Below, in pieces: positions 34,516 to 35,299 of a stretch of 35,299 nucleotides of DNA. Below the pieces are notes generated by a model, which saw nothing but the letters and a program-made list of their open reading frames with translations, had not been told where the DNA came from and made no database searches. The stretch spans positions 1-35,299 of the forward strand of contig CAMBFR010000032.1 in the NCBI GenBank assembly GCA_945865815.1, written 5' to 3'. The stretch comes from Candidatus Sulfopaludibacter sp. SbA3 (GTDB lineage: Bacteria > Acidobacteriota > Terriglobia > 20CM-2-55-15). Within the stretch, counting starts at the first letter, position 1. The number at the start of each line of letters is the position of its first letter. The position numbers and the translations under genes were made by a program.

Positions 34516-34601
34516 ATGAAAAATGAGAATTGAACAGTGAAAAATGACAAAGCCTTCGGGTGCTACTTGTCATTGTTCACTGTTCAATTCTCATTTTTCA
34601 T
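34516..34601. repeat. 86-bp AT-rich inverted repeat (34-bp arms)
   Basis: Arms 34516-34549 and 34568-34601 are reverse complements with one mismatch (start ATGAAAAATGAGAATTGAAC), around an 18-base loop. The AT-rich content differs sharply from its surroundings. It lies between the divergent beta-CASP and lactate permease genes. It looks like a dispersed hairpin element; it may also act as a bidirectional terminator. Confidence 0.8.
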
Positions 34602-34651
34602 TTTGGCCTTGCCTCCCCATCCGTGACGTCTGTATCGTGGCCACCACCAAT

Positions 34652-35299
34652 ATGGAACCCTGGTCACAGATTTACGCTCCTCTCGGTCACTGGTTGGTTT
34701 CCGCGCTTGTTGCGGCGCTCCCGGTTGTCGTCCTTTTCTACCTGCTTGCCGTGCAGCGGACATCCGCGCCGACGGCGGCTTTTGCGGGAGCCGGAGCCGC
34801 GATCCTCATTGCGATCGTTGTTTGCGGGATGCCGGCAAGCCTGGCTTTCGCTTCCTTTTTCTATGGCGCGGCATTTGGTCTTCTGCCGATCGGCTACGTC
34901 GTTTTCGCGGCAATCTTCCTGTATCAGATTTCGCTGGATTCGGGCCAATTCGAAGTGATGAAGGCATCCATCGGAAATCTCACGGCGGATCGCCGCCTGC
35001 AGGCTCTGCTGATTGCTTTCGCGTTCGGCGCCATCATCGAGGGCGCTGCCGGGTTCGGCACTCCTGTCGCGATCTCCGCCGCGTTGATGATGGGCCTCGG
35101 GTTCAAGCCCTTCTATGCGGCAGCCCTGTGCCTGATCGCGAACACCGCTCCGGTGGCATGGGGAGCCGTCGGAACGCCGCTGGTTACGCTGGCTGCCGTC
35201 ACCGACCTGCCGCTTGCCGATCTGAGCGCCATGAACGCCCGCATTCTTCCGATTATGTCCCTCATCGTGCCCTTGTGGCTCGTGCGCACGATGGTGGGA
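34652..35299 (+). CDS. lctP: L-lactate permease, N-terminal part (runs off the window)
   Basis: The first 216 codons are present. The start MEPWSQIYAPLGHW and the segment FGAIIEGAAGFGTPVAISAA, followed by FYAAALCLIANTAPVAWGA, are hallmark LctP text. Several membrane segments are evident. It transports lactate or glycolate with protons across the inner membrane. The start is ATG 34652; an in-frame GTG at 34637 is an alternative. No clear Shine-Dalgarno is present. The stop codon lies outside the window. Confidence 0.93.
   Translation, partial: MEPWSQIYAPLGHWLVSALVAALPVVVLFYLLAVQRTSAPTAAFAGAGAAILIAIVVCGMPASLAFASFFYGAAFGLLPIGYVVFAAIFLYQISLDSGQFEVMKASIGNLTADRRLQALLIAFAFGAIIEGAAGFGTPVAISAALMMGLGFKPFYAAALCLIANTAPVAWGAVGTPLVTLAAVTDLPLADLSAMNARILPIMSLIVPLWLVRTMVG

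Overview
The window looks like a piece of bacterial chromosome from a free-living, heterotrophic Gram-negative, most likely an Acidobacteriota member. This is an inference from the gene mix: an LL-diaminopimelate aminotransferase (DapL) lysine route, a TonB receptor with an N-terminal carboxypeptidase-regulatory-like domain, LctP, a lone frataxin, TldD/PmbA, and several families of dispersed hairpin repeats. No rRNA, tRNA, CRISPR array, phage or intact insertion sequence was seen. Most genes are ordinary in composition and tightly packed, with 4-bp ATGA or GTGA overlaps marking operons.

Layout. (1) 83-2832: a secreted DUF2272 protein diverges from a secreted tandem class II aldolase. (2) 2839-6779 (minus strand): a glycogen operon with a 13-codon leader ORF, a glucan phosphorylase carrying a PtsP-like GAF domain, and glgC. 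(3) 6914-8176: a YuxH-type EAL-HDOD regulator diverging from the glycogen operon. (4) 8273-17414: an amino-acid and cell-wall block. It holds a MetB-type enzyme, lysA, an operon murE-dapF-dapL, and on the other strand an operon M20 peptidase-dapB-dapA. A 218-bp composite palindrome separates the last two convergent operons. (5) 17471-20367: a frataxin-like gene that may be leaderless, a dispersed repeat, then a core MetE-like methyltransferase translationally coupled to an aromatic-acid-type MFS transporter. (6) 20368-24932: an accessory stretch with a broken PPOX-fold gene, a secreted alpha/beta hydrolase, a broken SDR gene ended by a 34-bp inverted-repeat element, and a gentisate module (FAH-family hydrolase plus gentisate 1,2-dioxygenase). 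(7) 25040-28018: a structured leader and two small ORFs in front of a ZnuD-like TonB receptor, followed by a DUF3347 metal-binding protein. (8) 28043-33073 and 33085-34476 (minus strand): a membrane protein, a repeat copy, and an operon of a beta-CASP nuclease, TldD, PmbA, an M23 peptidase and a HEAT-repeat protein. (9) 34516-35299: another hairpin repeat and the start of an L-lactate permease gene that runs off the window.

How the parts fit. The DAP block makes both meso-DAP for peptidoglycan (MurE has the meso-DAP motif DNPR) and lysine (LysA). The surprising element is its epimerase: DapF keeps the DAP-binding residues but has serine in place of both catalytic cysteines. The other leading observation is the RNA-like leader before the TonB receptor. 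There, two adjacent hairpins have complementary loops, and the second hairpin covers the Shine-Dalgarno of a short upstream ORF. Both come from reading the sequence by eye and were not tested by any search or folding program.
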